Shown: in pieces, positions 1-10,289 of the stretch
Layout of the letters: each line of letters begins with the position of its first letter
Numbering within the stretch: the first letter of the stretch is position 1
Assembly: GCA_902728285.1 (NCBI GenBank)
Contig: CACVBU010000588.1
Coordinates: 372,001 to 436,000 of the forward strand
Direction of reading: 5' to 3'
From: Clytia hemisphaerica
Taxonomy: Eukaryota; Cnidaria; Hydrozoa; Leptothecata; Clytiidae
DNA length: 64,000 bases
Translations under genes and position numbers: made by a program
Notes under the pieces: generated by a model
Seen by the model: the letters and a program-made list of their open reading frames with translations, nothing else
The model's database searches: none
Told to the model about the DNA's origin: nothing

Positions 1-472
1 CTTCTAAAAAAAGACTGAGACCTAGAAAATCTATGACGTAAATTTTTCGCAGGCTAACGCCCAGTCCTCAAGGCTAGCTCCGTCCCGTGTGCGCTACATT
101 TTGGGGGTTCTTGTGCAAACTACACCACGTGCAGGTAGTCGAAAGAAGAGTCTGGTTTGCTCGAAATTTTTTTGAAAATACAACCGAATTTCAAGGGATA
201 ACCGCTAAGTTTTCACTGGTAAGGCTTCAGTTTCTTGATCGGATAATAGTACAAAGACCTCACATTTTACTTTAATCTGACAATGAGAAGAAGACCCTTT
301 TGTGCATCATGACTTGATTGGGCCATTCCTTAAAATTTATACAGGGGTATTGATATCTTTTTTCACTACCCCCCTCCCCCTGGAAACTTTGAATAACAAA
401 TTATCCCCTGGAAATCAGGGGTAGACCCCTTCTGGAAAGAGAAATTTAAAAAAGAGGGATGAAAATAAGTAT

Positions 473-1112
473 CCAGACGATCTCAATTGAACGGAATGGA
501 CGATCGAACCAAATCGACCGATTGAGATTCTAAGTAAAGTTCGGTTGGTTCGATTGCCATTTTAGCGTTCGATGTGTGTTCGATGTCCGTCAATTACGTT
601 CGATGTCTTCAATCGAATCCCGGGGGGGGGGTACTTAGGCAAAAATAGGTGCTGGGTATGTGCAGACGGTAAGGGTCGGGTTTTTCACCTTTTAAAGTCT
701 CTCTAAGGGTTACAAAAATCAGGAAATTTCAAAGTAGTCTCTCTAAGGGTGGGAAAAATCACGATTTTTAGAAAAAAATTTTGATTTTGAGAGAAAAAAT
801 TACAAAAAAGTCTCACTAAGGGTAGGAAACTTTTGAAAATCAGAGAAAATATTTCGAAAAAGTCTCTCTAAGGGTCACTTTTTCACTAAAATTTGGTCTC
901 TCTAAGGGTCGGTTTTCGGAGGTCCCGTCCGCACATACCCCTCATTCACCAACCTTAGTCCCCCCCCGGAATCGAATCAATCGAATCTGAAAATAGCGGT
1001 AATATTCGATTGAGTTTTGATTGCGTTCGACAATCAAATTTCAATCGATTTATTGCATTCAATGTTGCTCGATTGGTTCGATTGTCGATTCCGTTCGATT
1101 GAGATCATCTGG
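473..1112. mobile_element. MITE with GATCTCAATYGAACGGAAT inverted ends (middle of the nest)
   Basis: The left end CCAGACGATCTCAATTGAAC and the right end, reversed, CCAGATGATCTCAATCGAAC match with few differences, and the match continues inward through GGAAT and ATCGAACCAA. The body is rich in TTCGATT and CAATCGAA motifs. It is interrupted by the poly-G element at 620-969. Non-coding, superfamily unknown. Confidence 0.65.
620..969. mobile_element. Poly-G-ended MITE (innermost of the nest)
   Basis: The element begins CCGGGGGGGGG then TACTTAGG and ends with the inverse, CCTTAGTCCCCCCCCCGG. A perfect 9-bp direct repeat AATCGAATC sits on both sides (611-619 and 970-978), although the host element is itself rich in that motif. 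Inside are several copies of AGTCTCTCTAAGGGT. Another full copy with an 8-bp duplication lies at 4944-5240, and partial relatives lie at 8650-9190, 30525-30650 and 45990-46210. Confidence 0.7.
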
Positions 1113-1285
1113 AAGTATTGAAGTCAGTTTATGAATAGAGAACCCCCTGCTGGAAACCTTCAATAACCCTCTTGGAAAATCTGAAAAAGGAATAAAAACC
1201 CCTTGGAAAACCAATGCTCAGACCTCCTTGCTTGGAAAAGTTTGTCTATACCCCTGATGGTGTGGTTTGAAAATGGAATAGCCCA

Positions 1286-4275
1286 TTGAGACCACTTGAG
1301 CAAAAAGGTTTAATTCCTGGGGCCAGGGGGTGGTACTTGGACAAAAAGGGGTCAGGGGCGGTGCGACACCCCTGCAAAACATGCACTCGCAGGGTATGCT
1401 CCGGAGTTTTTTTTGTCGCAGCTTGTTTTTAGCCTACCCGGAGTTGTTTTTCCGGATCATTCGTTAGTGTCATTAGATTTATTTTACTGACTTAAAGTCC
1501 GCGGTAAATATAACAAAACTGTTTATCAAGTCGCGTTACAAGAAGCGTGAATTCGAGTCTGTATTTTAGATTTTGTGTACAAAAGAGTTTTGCAGGCCTG
1601 CACCCTGCAAAGTTTTGCAGAAAGACCTGGATGAGGTCAAAATGCAGGGTTTGCCCGGGATTTGATGGCTGTTAGTGTCAAAACGTTAAAAGTCAAGACT
1701 CGTCAAATGGCTTTAGATGCTTGGAGAAGAAAAAACAGAATAGACAGTCCTGATTTTATCTATTTTGTCGCAAATTCTGAAGAATTTGAAGCCTGCACAT
1801 ATTCGATCTTCTCCAAATTCGTCATCTGAGGGCTGCCATCAAGGTCATCTCAATGTTTGTTTTTCTTCTTATGGTTATCTTCTGAAATCCATTGCAACAA
1901 GGAAAGTCAAATCTGTAAGGTATGTGGTATTTTTTTCTATTATTTTTCATGCCTGCATGTTATCAATTATAATCTGACAATCTGATAATTGCAGGAAAAA
2001 TGCTTCTCTTCCCCCTCTTTCTCTACTTATCTGCCTATGGCCTACTACGACCTGTCATAATTTTTGGTAATCAACAAAACCACTTGTTGTGTGTGGTGAG
2101 TGAGTGGTGAGTGAGTGGCCAATCATGAAATATTTATATTATATTAAGATATTTCATCAATCGGGGTACGTAGCTACTGTTTGTTTGGCCCCAATCACTC
2201 TGGCTAAGAAAAGGTTGACGACAGGAGATGAATATGTGGCAATTTAAGAGGCAAAGGGACAACCAACCTATTGTGGTTTTATTTTGAAATAAGAGAAAAA
2301 AAATAAAAACATTGAAAATTTTGTGATTCTGGGGACCTTGACACCCTAATGTTTTTAATATGTTTTGGCCGGTTAAAAAATCTTTCTGGGGAGAGAAAAA
2401 GCTGGGTGGGTTTTTCGCACACTATTTTTGAGGTACACAAACAGATTGTATTTGACTATGTTCAGTTTGCGGGCCAGCACCTGCCAGTCAAGTACTGGTC
2501 ATAAAAACTGCACGACAATCTTAAAAATGATTTCTCTATTTTGTTTTAGTTCTCTTCCAAATGGAAATTGACTGTACAGTTCCATTTCTCTCCATCTTGT
2601 GGGCAAAAATTCTTTGATGGATTCACTTTGATGTCTTGCACGTGTGCAGAACTTTTCCTGAATTGTAAGTGTTATTCTCAGAACCAAAAAAACCCATCCA
2701 AGAAGTTTAGTAGATAGACTCATGAAGCATTGTGGTTGGCGGTTACCCACAGTCAGCCGGTTATTATATAAGATTAATTTCATTGGTTGTCCAGTTGTCG
2801 TTTGACTTAAATTTTGTTGTTTTGTGTTTGTTAATGTAGGTGTAGCTTGCAAAGATCCTAATTCCCTCTTCATTATATACTTTCAGCTTACTTGCTATCA
2901 TACTGTCCAGTAGCCCCTAGATCAATGGATTATTTTGCACCTTCATGTGGTTGGTACGAAATCTTTGTAAACACTGACAAAGTCTGCTAATAAGATGAGT
3001 GGAACCATATTTAACTTTAAGGAAACAACAGAATGGAATAATTCAATCAAAATGATGATGTGTACCTAACATTTAGTTTCTTGGAAGTTTTTGGATTCAA
3101 AATTTTTCCTGTAAACTGGATATCAATATTTGTCATGTAAATCATCTCTGGAAAGTACATCTTGATTTGATTTTGACATGTAATTGCCAATGCAAATGAG
3201 TTTGGATGCATAATGTATATATATAATGTATAAAATTTATAACACAACAACTTCAGGAATTTCGATACCAAACATAAAACATGCTGCATTATATTATGTA
3301 CATAATGAAGTACAATGAACAAATGAGTTTCTGATGACAAATGGTTTGTTTTCAATTCAGATTGGGGGCTTTTTACCCCTGGTACAGGACTCCCTGCTTG
3401 ATTTGGCAAACATTTCCAAACAAGACACAAGAATGGGGTTAGACTACAATTTCAAGATGAACCAACTATAGAGATTTCAGCTTCAGTACAAATTCTAGTT
3501 TTGGATACTTTAATGCATCACATTAATCAATTTTCTAATGAAATACTTTGTTCTTGAGCAGTCTGAATAAAATAGTTTTGCTCTTTTTCTCTAAATTTTC
3601 ATTTGAAATGGCAAAAGGCTATTATTATCAATCTGCTTGAAATTATTAAGTCACATTTTGGCAGCAATAAGATAAATAAATTTGACATAATAAGAATCAA
3701 AATTATATTAAAATTTTTTAGACAATTTGGTAAATATTACTATTATTGTTAATGCTATTATCACGATTAGATAAAGATTTTTGTATAATTTATAATCTTT
3801 TGTGTGCTATTGTATTATTTTGCTATCATTTTTCACTTTTTTGTGTAAAGTTCAAAAAGTTCTTAAAAAATTCATGATAGTTATGATTCTTGTCATTGAT
3901 ATAATGAATTGCCAATGTTTTACACCTCCTTTCCCTTTCCTTCATTTTTTCCATATTTTAGAGGCCACCCTTTGGTTTTTAAAACTCTTTAACCCAAAAA
4001 GTTTTACCAGCTTCATTTTGTGTTTAAATGAAATGAATTTTAATTCTTTATCTGTGGTTCATGGTACATTGGGCATAAAAAGGTGGCTGTTTTAGCCAAT
4101 CTAGAGGGTCGAAATTCAAAAATTTTCTGACCCGTCGGGCCCAACCATGGTGGGCCCTCCTTAGACACTATATATAGCTGATTCACTATATATAGCTCAA
4201 TCTTTTTTGCAGGGTATCCTAAAAATCCTAGATACGCCCCTGTAAGGGGATGTGTCGCCGGTCAGTGTACAGAGG
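1286..4275. other. Non-coding stretch, no gene seen
   Basis: About 3 kb of AT-rich sequence, presumably intron upstream of the first visible dynein exon. It contains only short open frames without recognisable domains or codon bias. A poly-G-like scrap (CCAGGGGGTGGTACTTGG) is at about 1323-1345, and simple AT-rich low-complexity sequence occurs around 3540-3800. I see no exon, RNA gene or complete transposon here. Confidence 0.5.
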
Positions 4276-4916
4276 CAGTCAGGACTAACCGCCTAGATAG
4301 GAACAAATTTCTTGATTTCTAAAATACTCCTATCTAGGATATAGGTACTTATCTAGGCATATTTTTTATTCTAAGCTCTGAACATTTTCTTTCTTCTCCA
4401 AATTTTTCATTTCAAAACAAAATCGCATGTTCAAGCTATGACTAATAGTTGTAATAATACAAAGTGGTTTCTTCTTCCAAAAATCAGCACCTTTGGTGGG
4501 TGGAAGGGTGGAAAATCTTAGATTTTGTAAAAAATATCCTGAATAGGAACATTTTAAGGCTCTTTTTACTAAAACGGGATTTGATGTGTAAATAGACCAT
4601 TAATAAGCAGTGGAATAGTGGAAATAAAAATGCAATAACTCAATACTGCATTGATGAATCTTTCTGAAATTTGGAAAACAGTTAGAAAATACCTAAATGA
4701 AGACATAGATAATAATTGATACATGCAATTTTTTCTAGTTTTAGTGTAAAATAAAAATTTCTAAAATATTCTAACCTTAGAATAAAATTTATTCCTAGAT
4801 AAGTACCTATATCCTAGATAGAATAAAATTTATTCCTAGATAAGTACCTATATCCTAGATAGGAATATTTGTGAATTCGAAAAATTTGTTCCTATTTAGG
4901 CGGTTAGTCCTGACTG
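4276..4916. mobile_element. Foldback/MITE with CAGTCAGGACTAACCGCC ends
   Basis: The left end CAGTCAGGACTAACCGCC and the right end GGCGGTTAGTCCTGACTG are perfect inverted repeats. The match continues into TAGATAGGAACAAATTT and its near inverse. Internally, the 3' part has a direct duplication of about 47 bp built on CCTAGATAAGTACCTATATC (about 4785-4862). Starting with CAG suggests the hAT superfamily, but flanking bases do not give a clean 8-bp duplication. Non-coding. Confidence 0.7.
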
Positions 4917-4943
4917 ACAGGGTTTGATTTATAGTTATGGACC

Positions 4944-5240
4944 CGGGGGGGGGTACTTAGGTGCTGGGTATGTGCGAGCCATAAGGGTACCTTTTTTTAT
5001 TCCTCAAAAGTCTCTATAACGGGTATAAATTCACAAGTTAGTCTCTAAAAGGGTCCCAAAATCACGAAAACAAAAAGTTTTTCTCTCAAAGGGTCACGAT
5101 TTCCAAAAAATTTGACCAAAATTTAGGAAAAAGTCTCAAAGGGTCCCAAAATCATCATTGGCTCTCAAAGGATGGGTCACTTTTCGATTTTCCGCTCGGA
5201 CATACCCGTTACCTCATAAACCTAATACCACGCCCGGGGC
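4944..5240. mobile_element. Poly-G-ended MITE, second copy
   Basis: It shares the layout of the copy at 620-969: a poly-G start followed by TACTTAGG, then GGTATGTGC, repeated AGTCTC...AAGGGT phrases, and an end with ACATACCC and CGCCCGGGG. An 8-bp direct repeat TATGGACC flanks it (4936-4943 and 5241-5248), which supports transposition. Confidence 0.7.
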
Positions 5241-5248
5241 TATGGACC

Positions 5249-5702
5249 TTTATATATGAATGTCTTGTTGCCAATTAGTAGGCCAGATTGGTGTAATTAT
5301 TGTGCAAATTTGGAACAAAGCACCCAATTTGGACCAGGCATGCCTAATACTCTATCTATGGATTGATATTAGAAGGGCTGCTCAGAAAAAAATTAAGGGT
5401 AGCCCTTATTTCTGGACCCGTTTAGGGAAAACCTAGGCTAAAGCCCGAAGGGCCCCATTTTTATGGAAATTTCAAACTCATTTTAGGCCAAAACCAATTA
5501 CAGAATCTGAAAGCTCTCGAAAAACTATATACTGTTTTAAATAAACTCCCCTAAAGGGGTTGTAAAAAATTGAACTGAAAGTTTGCAATATCTTGTCAAA
5601 CTTTTTTCTTTCTTACCAGATGTAAAAACTGAATAGCTTAAAGTGTTGTCGGTTTTTAGTTTATATCCCGTGCCCTAGAAGCTGAAAATTCTGCATGTAG
5701 AA
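5249..5702. other. Leader/flank of the integrase element, no gene seen
   Basis: AT-rich sequence just 5' of the integrase reading frame. It has no recognisable promoter or splice signal that I can defend. A GGGCCCCATTTTT tract and a CCGAAGGG motif are present. The 5' end of the integrase element could lie here, but I could not find matching inverted ends. Confidence 0.35.
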
Positions 5703-7221
5703 ATGAGTAGTTCTGGAAACTCTATAAATAAATTGTTTGATCATATCCTACGACTAACTGATGAAAGTGACAGACGATTCAATGAACCTACTAAGAAAGT
5801 TTGTAAATATATGTTATCAAGAATGAACTTTGCTATAAGCACAGTCAAGCTCTTAAATTCCACATCAAATGTATCAGAGAATGTAATAATGAGTTTAGAA
5901 GACAAGAAAAAGCTAAATGATATTGAACCTCATTTGATTGCCCTTAAAGACTTGTGGGTGGAAAAACATTTATCCTCTCAGAATGAACAACAACCAGATT
6001 TTAGCAATTATTCTGCAAGTCTCAAATACACTGGTTTACGTGGAAGACCATCTGTTATTATTGACATTGCTCAAATTCAGGCATTAAGGAGCTATCATTT
6101 TAAATGGAATCAAATTGCTAAAATTCTATGTGTTGATCGGACAAAAGTTTGGAGGAGGCTTAAAGAAATGGGCTATGATTTTGATAATGAACGTTTCTCT
6201 GACATTTCAAGTGATGAACTTAATACACATGTACAGGACATAAAAAACAATCACCCTCTTGCTGGAGAAAGAATGGTAATTGGGTTTCTTCGTGCAAAGG
6301 GAATAACTGTTCAAAGATGGAAAGTCAGGGAGAGTATTCACATCATAGATCCTCTTAATTGTGTCACAAGGTGGTTGGAAAAAAATCCACGCTGGATATA
6401 CAGTGTTCCTGGTCCCAACAGCTTCTGGCATAACGATGGCCTCCATAAATTAATTCGCTGGGGCATAGTTATCCATGGCTGTATCGATGGTTTTTCAAGG
6501 ATGATCACCTCACTTATTTGTGCCTCAAATAATTATGCTGTAAACAACTTTGTCTGGATTTTTGGAAGGGGTAAAAAAATATGGTCTATCAGCCAGAGTT
6601 AGAGGGGATAAAGGCGGAGAAAATATTGGTATTCTCAGATTTATGAGGGAAGAACAAGGCTATGAAGGTGCTTATATTCAAGGAAAATCAGTTCACAATC
6701 AAAGGATTGAACGTCTTCATTATGACACAACCCACTGTGTTCTTAGTCATTTCAAAGCTATTTTTTACCATCTTGAAGAAATCTTGGAGTTAGATATGTC
6801 TTCTGAAATTGATCTTTATGCCCTGCATTTTGTCTTCCTACCAATTATTCAGAGATCATTAAATGAATTCAAAGAGGCATGGAACAATCACCAGCTATCT
6901 ACAGAGAAAAACCAGACTCCATATCAGTTGTGGCTGCTTGGAATGATGGATAAGAACAAAGAAAATCAAAGAGGCGTGAGAACATACTTAGCATCACAAT
7001 TTGGTGAAGGTGAAAACTTTGGTGTAGACCCTTCCCCATCTCTCGGAATAATGCCTGATGATGACCACTCAATTGTTGAAGTTCAAAACATTAACCTTCC
7101 AGATAGGTCAAATGAAATTAAAAATTTACTAGATCTGGAATTCAATCCCCTAGAAGAAGATGGAAACTTTGGTATAAATCTATTCAAAGATGTTAAATGT
7201 AGGATCAAAACCATCCTGTGA
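5703..7221 (+). pseudogene. DDE integrase-like transposase, frameshifted
   Basis: An intronless gene of about 500 residues for a retroviral-type DDE integrase, in two overlapping frames. Frame 1 (5703-6602) has an N-terminal region, then a helix-turn-helix starting GRPSVIID with a KWNQIAKILCVDRTKVWRRL recognition helix, then the first catalytic Asp region (FWHNDGLHKLIRWG, with IDGFSR following). Frame 2 (from about 6550 to 7221) continues with LEGVKKYGL, RVRGDKGGEN (second Asp) and VHNQRIERLHYD (catalytic Glu). The switch between frames near 6550-6565 falls inside one continuous domain, so this is a frameshift mutation, not two genes. The family is widespread in cnidarians, sponges and fish as a stand-alone integrase; its mobile-element superfamily is uncertain to me. 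It is probably inactive and lies inside the presumed dynein intron. Confidence 0.8.
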
Positions 7222-7231
7222 TTATTATACT

Positions 7232-7923
7232 TTAGGCGTACAAACTTTTGCGAACAGAACGTTTCGCGATTTTCGCGAATTTAGGACCTTTTTGCGAAAG
7301 TAAATGTCTTTGAAAATTCTTGAGAGGGCAACTCGCAAAAGTTTATGCTCGTGAAAAATTATTGAAAAAGTTGAAAATCTTTAAAGCTCCAAAATCAATA
7401 TAAAAACTAGTATGTATAGCATTTTTATGCTTTAGAAGCCTCGTTAATTAGTCATTAATTAGTCAAGAATAACAGTTTAAATAGACCTTTTCATAAATTA
7501 CGTCATGAACATCACTTGCCTCGCATTCAAACAATTACCATGGTGATTATGTCCCTTGAGATATTACATGATTATTTCACGAATAGAAAGTAGTTTTAAT
7601 AAAATCCGCTGGGAGTTGATCACCTTGGCAATAATCTCAAAACGAGGCAAGTGATGTTCGTGACGTAATTTATGAAATGGTCTATTGAATTCAAAAAAGT
7701 ATTTGTTACTTTTAGGCCATTTTTGGTGTGAAAATTGATCAAAAAATGGCTTAGAGGGACAAATACTTAAACAGACTGAAAAATCTTACATCTTAATTCA
7801 AAATTTTACGTTTTACAGGTTTTCTTATTTGTCAAGAATTTTTCGCGAGAATAAATCCGGGAATTTTCAAAGGCATTTACTTTCGCGAAAAGGGCTAAAA
7901 TTCGCGAAAGTTTATACGCCTAA
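7232..7923. mobile_element. MITE with TTAGGCGTA...AAACTTT ends
   Basis: The left end TTAGGCGTACAAACTTTTGC and the inverse right end, GCGAAAGTTTATACGCCTAA, pair with one or two differences. The sub-terminal zones are rich in TTCGCGAA and also pair (AAGTAAATGTCTTTGAAAAT with its inverse). It starts 10 bp after the integrase stop. A younger element (7483-7684) interrupts it. Confidence 0.7.
7483..7684. mobile_element. Small foldback MITE nested in 7232-7923
   Basis: About 200 bp with long inverted ends. The left end is AGACCTTTTCATAAATTACG and continues through TCATGAACATCACTTGCCTCG. The right end is the inverse of the same sequence with two differences. The flanks read AAAT-AGACC and GGTCT-ATTG. 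Non-coding. Confidence 0.75.
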
Positions 7924-8640
7924 GTAAACTTAGAGACAAAAAATGTAAATATATATACACTCGTGTCAACTTTAGGCGATTCCTTGTTTTAAAACGGCTG
8001 GTGTAGTCTCTCTGAGGAAAGGTCAGTCCTGTTACGGATTGGCCCCGTATCCTTTCCCCAAGGTGATTCGGCTAGACGTCGCCATAGTACGTTTCTCCTA
8101 AACTCATTGCCTTGTGTAGATTTTGAGATTCTCTCTATTATATTTTCATATATAAGCAAAATATTTTTTAAACTGTACATTTTGTTCATTTTTATTCGTT
8201 ATACCATAAATTGGTGATAAAAGAGATGATGATAAAAACGACGTTTTCTTATCAAACACCCATTTTTTAATCTTCTCTCGGCAAGCTACACTGCGATCTG
8301 GCCTTGGAGAAAATCGGATTCATGATAACTCTTTTCTCTCACTTGACTAAAAATGGTCATTTGATGTATTTTTTCATTGAAATGCGTCATGAGAATACAA
8401 CAATTTTGGCTTCATTACTATTTCCTTTGAATTAATTTTTGGGCCTGAAAATAAAAATTCCCTAAGGGATACACGAGAATCGGAATCCATATTATGAAAA
8501 ATCGGTTTTTATCAACATTTTAATGATATTCAAAGGATAAAAGTAAAAAAATGAGGTTGTTTAGGTTTTTCTGAGTTCTAGGGCGACTTTAAGAAAAATA
8601 CTGCCGGGCCCAGATCGCCGTGCTAAAGCACTAAAGGTCG
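7924..8640. other. Unassigned stretch with a GC-richer segment
   Basis: Mostly AT-rich and unassigned. The part at 7990-8100 is clearly GC-richer than its surroundings (GGCCCCGTATCC, GATTCGGCTAGACGTCGCC). The - strand is open through it, ending in a stop near 7989, but shows no domain I know. It could be part of a repeat or an uncharacterised RNA. I make no functional call. Confidence 0.3.
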
Positions 8641-8649
8641 GGAAAATTT

Positions 8650-9190
8650 CAAAATCCCGGGGGTGATGGGACTTGGGCAAAACAGGTGACGAGCCATAAG
8701 GGTCCCCTTTTTCATTCCTAAAAGGTTTCTCTAGGGGTACAAATTCATAAGTTATTTTCTGAAAGGGTCCCAAAATCATGAAAATCAGAAATTTCTCTCT
8801 CAAAGAGTTGCGACTTCCGAAAAGTCGACCAAATTATGCTAAAAATCAACAAAATTTGTAGAAAATCGATCAAAATTTGGGGTCCCAAAAATGTCCAAAA
8901 TTTGTACTCACTTGTTAAAAAAAGTGGCGTTTAACACTAGTCGCAGGCGTTTAATTTTTTAGCCATACTAGCAGCTTTTTGAACAAAAAATGGACAGGCG
9001 TCTAACACTAGTAGCCAGCGTCTAACGAGTGTACTAAACATAGGAAGAAGTCTGCGAATCAGACTAACTAGAGGTCTCAAACACTTAGACGCGGGCGTCT
9101 AGTGATTAGACGCGATTTTTTTAACAAGTGAGGAAGGTCGTATTTTCGAACTCTTGCTCATATAGACCCGTCACCTCGCAACCTTATACT
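8650..9190. mobile_element. Degenerate poly-G-family MITE copy
   Basis: It shows CCCGGGGGTGATGGGACTTGGGC at the left, the shared phrases GAGCCATAAGGGTCCCCTTTTTCATTCC and TCTCTCAAAG, and ATAGACCCGTCACCTCGCAACC at the right. The order matches the copy at 4944-5240. It is interrupted by a separate foldback element at 8907-9132. Confidence 0.5.
8907..9132. mobile_element. Foldback MITE with CTCACTTGTTAAAAAAA ends
   Basis: The left end CTCACTTGTTAAAAAAA and the right end TTTTTTTAACAAGTGAG are exact inverse copies (17 bp). Inside, imperfect repeats of GGCGTYTAACACTAGT and GCGTCTAGTGATTAGACGCG form further inverted structure. It is nested in the poly-G family relic. Confidence 0.65.
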
Positions 9191-9489
9191 TTTGACAAAA
9201 TATATTCAAATAATCTGCGATGAAAAGCTTGTATAGAATGTGTAAATTGAGTACTTGTACGTGGGTTGTTTAAGAAATACTTAGTTGCATCGGGAAGAGG
9301 AATTAAAGATTGAAGCAAAAAGTTAAAAACGTGAAAAAAATATTGAAGCGAACCGGGCCGAAAACCTCGTTGACTGACATCTTCAACTAATGACCTCATC
9401 ATACGGTTTAAAAACAACTTCAACAAAAATTCATAACAACAACAATAAAATTCTAACCAAATTTGAGGATTACCCTACACAGAGCATTG

Positions 9490-9790
9490 CACTTTGCTCG
9501 AATATGTTAAATAATTTCTTAAAATATTGAAGCGAAAGTAAGAAGTTATTGACGCGAAATTTCTAAAATATTGAAGCGAAAATTTGTAACGTATTGACGC
9601 GAAAGAGTAAAATACATTGAAGCGAAAAGTTCAAAAAATATTGAAGCGAAAAGTTGGAAGTTATTGACGCAAAAGTGTTAAATACATTGAAGCGAAAAGT
9701 TAAAAAATTATTGAAGCGAAAAGTTAGAAATTATTGTCGCGAAAGGTTGAAACTGTTAAAGCGAAAAAGTAAAAATTATTTACGCGATGA
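9490..9790. repeat. Degenerate tandem array of TTGAAGCGAAAAGTT units
   Basis: About nine or more imperfect units of roughly 30 bp alternate ATTGAAGCGAAAAGTT with ATTGACGCGAAA. Unit length and spacing drift, so this is an old minisatellite. No reading frame or RNA structure is evident. A single relative of the motif (TATTGAAGCGAA) appears just upstream at about 9339-9351. Confidence 0.7.
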
Positions 9791-9880
9791 AGCGAAGATC
9801 TAGCTCATTCCCCCCCTTTCGTTATTTTAATTTTGCAACGCGCGGCACGTCATAACTGCTATCAGTGTTAAGAGTGTTAA

Positions 9881-10110
9881 GGTGCCGTAGTATAGTGGTA
9901 GTCGACCTTGGCTTGTTGCAGGCGGCCAGGGTTCGATTCCCACCCATGGCAAGTGAACGTTCCTTCACCCGGGTCAACCCATGCCATGTGAGGGGAATTG
10001 GGTAGTCAGTTCAAGGTGCTGACGGGACGCTCATTAGTAAGCGTCTATAGTTGCGAGAATAGGCCTCTAAAGCCTCCTGCAACTCAACCAAATAGAAACC
10101 AAATAGAAAG
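9881..10110 (+). mobile_element. tRNA-derived SINE
   Basis: A pol III A box (TAGTATAGTGG, 9888-9898) and a perfect B box (GGTTCGATTCC, 9930-9940) lie at tRNA-like spacing. A six-pair acceptor stem can be drawn (TGCCGT with ATGGCA), but the T-stem is broken and the sequence continues without a terminator. It runs on into about 150 bp of non-tRNA body and ends in a short CAAATAGAAA duplication. This is the structure of a tRNA-derived SINE, not a working tRNA gene. Confidence 0.6.
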
Positions 10111-10289
10111 CTCTTCCGTCTTAGACGGATTTTTGGTTCAGCATAGTATATAAAGATGCTTCTCCGTCTCAAATTCTGTATAATTCACTAAAATCTGAGA
10201 AATGGGTGCTAATGGTGCGTAAAATGCATTTCCGTCTCAGACGAAAAACCTTGCTTTGACAAATCTAAACCTTCTTTCGGTTGTCATAG

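Larger units (their letters stand above)
319..1285. mobile_element. MITE with GGGC(C/T)ATTCC ends (outermost of a triple nest)
   Basis: The left end reads GGGCCATTCC followed by ACAGGGGTAT. The right end is its inverse, ATACCCCTGAT followed by GGAATAGCCC. The ends are flanked by ATT on both sides, a possible 3-bp target duplication. The inner edges carry poly-C runs and the repeated phrase CCCCTGGAAA. A related copy lies at 15606-15875. The middle is filled by two younger insertions. Non-coding. Family assignment is by end sequence only. Confidence 0.65.

Noticed and set aside
2499-3430. Two open frames of about 125 residues on the - strand
   Set aside because: Amino-acid composition follows AT-rich DNA; there is no domain, splice logic or homology that I recognise.
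9881-9952. A tRNA gene
   Set aside because: A and B boxes are good, but the T-stem does not pair, the anticodon arm is poor, and the sequence runs into a SINE-like body without a pol III terminator.
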